Below the pieces are notes generated by a model. That model saw only the letters and a list, made by a program, of their open reading frames with translations. It made no database searches and was not told the origin of the DNA. The position numbers and the translations under genes were made by a program. A DNA stretch of 64,000 bases from Sansalvadorimonas sp965221135 (GTDB taxonomy: Bacteria; Pseudomonadota; Gammaproteobacteria; Pseudomonadales; Endozoicomonadaceae): contig CBDCRZ010000069.1 in NCBI GenBank assembly GCA_965221135.1, forward strand, positions 248,001-312,000, read 5' to 3'. This document shows, piece after piece, positions 62,411 to 64,000 of the stretch; positions within the stretch are counted from its first letter, which is position 1, and every line of letters starts with the position of its first letter.

Positions 62411-62599
62411 GCAGGTGAGCAGACAGGAAACATTCTGGAAGGCCGAAGGTTTTTAGGGTTAATACCTAGCAATAGTGTCTGCAGCAGGATGTTTTTCGAT
62501 CAGCTGCAAAAAACCTTGCGACCATTTGTCACATCCTTGTTTTGCTTCTGTACCGTTACTATCGCGACTCAGGTGCAGGAACAAACAAAATAAAAAGTA

Positions 62600-64000
62600 A
62601 TGAATAAAAAATTCTATCTTTCGATGTGGCGCTGGCACTTCTTTGCTGGCCTCTATGTGGTCCCTTTCTTTCTGATGCTGTCGATCACCGGCATGGTCAT
62701 GCTGGCCTACCCATGGATCGATGCCTGGCAGTATGGTGATGAGCTGACCACGGTTGAGGTGAGCACCGGGAAAGTTCCTGTGTCTCTGGAACAGCAACTG
62801 CAAGCCGTGCAGAGCATTTACCCTGACTCTCAGGTTGCTCAATATATTCCTCCACTGACAGAGACTCACTCCAGCCTCTTTAAAGTGAATGGTGATGCGG
62901 GCACTGATCTTGTATTCGTAAACCCTTACACGTCAGAGGTTCTTGGAAGCTTTGCCAATGCCGACAGGATTTACACTATCAGTGATGACATTCACGGGAC
63001 TTTTTTGCTGGGTGAAACCGGTGACGCTCTTATCGAACTCGCCGCAGGTCTTGGCTTTCTCTTGCTGATTACTGGCATTTATATGCACTGGCCCAAGGGT
63101 AAGGGTGGTTTCAGCGCGATGGTTGTACCCAGTTTCTTGAAGCTGTCTTTCTGGAGTGGTGGCAAACGTTCCGGTATGAAAGACGTGCACAGTTCACTGG
63201 GCTTTTATCTCAGCTTGTTTCTGTTGTTCTTCTTTCTCACAGGCATGGCCTGGACAGGCATCTGGGGTTCAAAGATTGTTCAGCCATGGAGTACTTTTCC
63301 GGCCGGGAAGAGAGCGTCTGCCTGGGAGTCTGACATCAGGACTCACGCAGATTTGAATACTGATGGCCTTAAAGAAGTACCCTGGAATCTTGAGAAAACA
63401 CCTTTACCTGTTTCTCACCATCCTGCTCATCACAAGGAATCGAGAGAGTCTCTTCCTGAAAAACCAGCGTCTAACGTTGCACTGTCTGCTACTGCTCTGA
63501 CGATGGATGAAGTCGTCGCCAAGACTAAACAACTGGGTTTCTATACCCGTTACCAGGGTGCATTCAGTAACTCTTTCCGTATAGGTCTGCCGGATAGTGA
63601 TAGTGGTGTGTACAGCATTCTGTCGGTCACGATGAGTCGTGATGCCACCAATCCGTTTGGTGATCGCACAGTGCACCTTGATCAGTACAGCGGTGAAGTA
63701 CTGGCCGATATTGGCTGGGATGATTACAGCGTGGCAGCAAAAGCTATGGCGGCCGGAATCGCCTTACATATGGGGTCAGCAGGCTGGTGGAATGTGCTCC
63801 TTGCAGCACTGGCCTGTACTGGTGTGATTCTGATGTGTGTAACGGGTGTTCTGTTGTGGTGGAAACGCCGCAGCCCAGCAGCTAAAACCTTGAATGCACC
63901 TGCCCAGCAGGTATTGGATAAGTTGACCGGCAAGGAAAAAGGGCTTGTTGTGTTGATGGTGATTTCCGGTGTTCTGTTCCCGGTGGCCGGTGTCGCTATG
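62600..64000 (+). CDS. PepSY-associated transmembrane protein (3' end cut by window)
   Basis: The frame from the ATG at 62600 runs 467 codons to the window end and is not closed. Four or more transmembrane helices are visible: MWRWHFFAGLYVVPFFLML (about 8-34), AAGLGFLLLITGIYMHWP (about 146-166), SSLGFYLSLFLLFFFLTG (about 197-217), LLAALACTGVILMCVTGVLLWW (about 393-420). Two PepSY-type periplasmic segments lie between them. This is the PepSY_TM / PiuB-like architecture, found beside siderophore or copper uptake genes and, in some cases, linked to iron reduction. No Fur box is evident in the short upstream gap. Confidence 0.8.
   Translation, partial: MNKKFYLSMWRWHFFAGLYVVPFFLMLSITGMVMLAYPWIDAWQYGDELTTVEVSTGKVPVSLEQQLQAVQSIYPDSQVAQYIPPLTETHSSLFKVNGDAGTDLVFVNPYTSEVLGSFANADRIYTISDDIHGTFLLGETGDALIELAAGLGFLLLITGIYMHWPKGKGGFSAMVVPSFLKLSFWSGGKRSGMKDVHSSLGFYLSLFLLFFFLTGMAWTGIWGSKIVQPWSTFPAGKRASAWESDIRTHADLNTDGLKEVPWNLEKTPLPVSHHPAHHKESRESLPEKPASNVALSATALTMDEVVAKTKQLGFYTRYQGAFSNSFRIGLPDSDSGVYSILSVTMSRDATNPFGDRTVHLDQYSGEVLADIGWDDYSVAAKAMAAGIALHMGSAGWWNVLLAALACTGVILMCVTGVLLWWKRRSPAAKTLNAPAQQVLDKLTGKEKGLVVLMVISGVLFPVAGVAM

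Noticed and set aside
62459..62869. 136-codon minus-strand frame over the start of the PepSY gene
   Set aside because: It overlaps a recognisable membrane protein gene and has no ribosome-binding site or family features.
1..64000. CRISPR arrays, rRNA and tRNA genes
   Set aside because: None was found: the tandem repeats are contiguous without spacers, and no tRNA-like cloverleaf with a CCA-type end stood out on reading. This was not a computed search.

Overview
The window reads as chromosome of a marine gammaproteobacterium. The housekeeping genes (glmU-glmS, purT, ahpC-ahpF, hisC, znuA, hexR, uvrD, trpR-mtr, split pqiA plus pqiB, cobQ-cobD, yaeQ) are of gammaproteobacterial type. They alternate with long, lineage-specific exported or effector-like proteins, several with eukaryote-like features (a death-fold-like protein, an O-fucosyltransferase-like protein, a secreted protein with RING-like and C2H2-like ligand patterns). 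That mixture, with much pseudogene formation and many short in-gene tandem duplications, is what I would expect of an animal-associated Endozoicomonas-type symbiont. The genus is an inference, not something the sequence proves.

Layout. 1-3.2 kb: cobalamin genes cobD (cut by the window edge) and cobQ, with yaeQ divergent. 3.2-7.7 kb: a gene-free repeat stretch, two divergent exported unknowns and a TrmB-like regulator. 7.8-11.4 kb: a long inverted repeat followed by glmU-glmS and a strong terminator. 11.4-21 kb: a locus of a roughly 1,000-residue pentapeptide-repeat protein family with one complete copy, one copy truncated at the 3' end and one scrambled remnant fused to an IS256-like fragment; a surface-protein-like gene broken by an amber codon lies between the copies. 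21-26.6 kb: an NhaC-type antiporter, a kinase-like unknown, and a second partial copy of the antiporter 5' end bounded by a 75-bp mobile-element-like inverted repeat. 26.6-38.3 kb: exported unknowns, an SMP-30-like protein, purT, HopJ-like and YqhA-like proteins, a CHASE2 protein, an M48 protease pseudogene and a Cys-rich secreted protein. 38.3-41.6 kb: pqiA-like, pqiA-like, pqiB. 41.6-52.5 kb: a GDSL-fold protein lacking its catalytic residues, ahpC-ahpF with an OxyR-like site, a fucosyltransferase-like protein, a Lar-like protein, hisC, a proline-rich protein with a lipoprotein, znuA with a Zur-like site, and a methyltransferase. 52.6-64 kb: hexR, a DUF5062-like protein, a GGDEF/EAL protein, uvrD, a death-fold-like protein, mtr-trpR with a TrpR-like operator, and a PepSY membrane protein cut by the window end.

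How the parts fit. The housekeeping genes carry recognisable local control: TrpR dyad before trpR-mtr, Zur box before znuA, OxyR-type site before ahpC. Three large effector-like genes (starts at 15136, 20939 and 25539, all minus strand) share a dyad of the form ATAACA-N4-TGTTAY upstream, which suggests common regulation of a putative host-interaction set. Most effector-type assignments rest on composition, context and motif patterns read by eye; no database search was possible.
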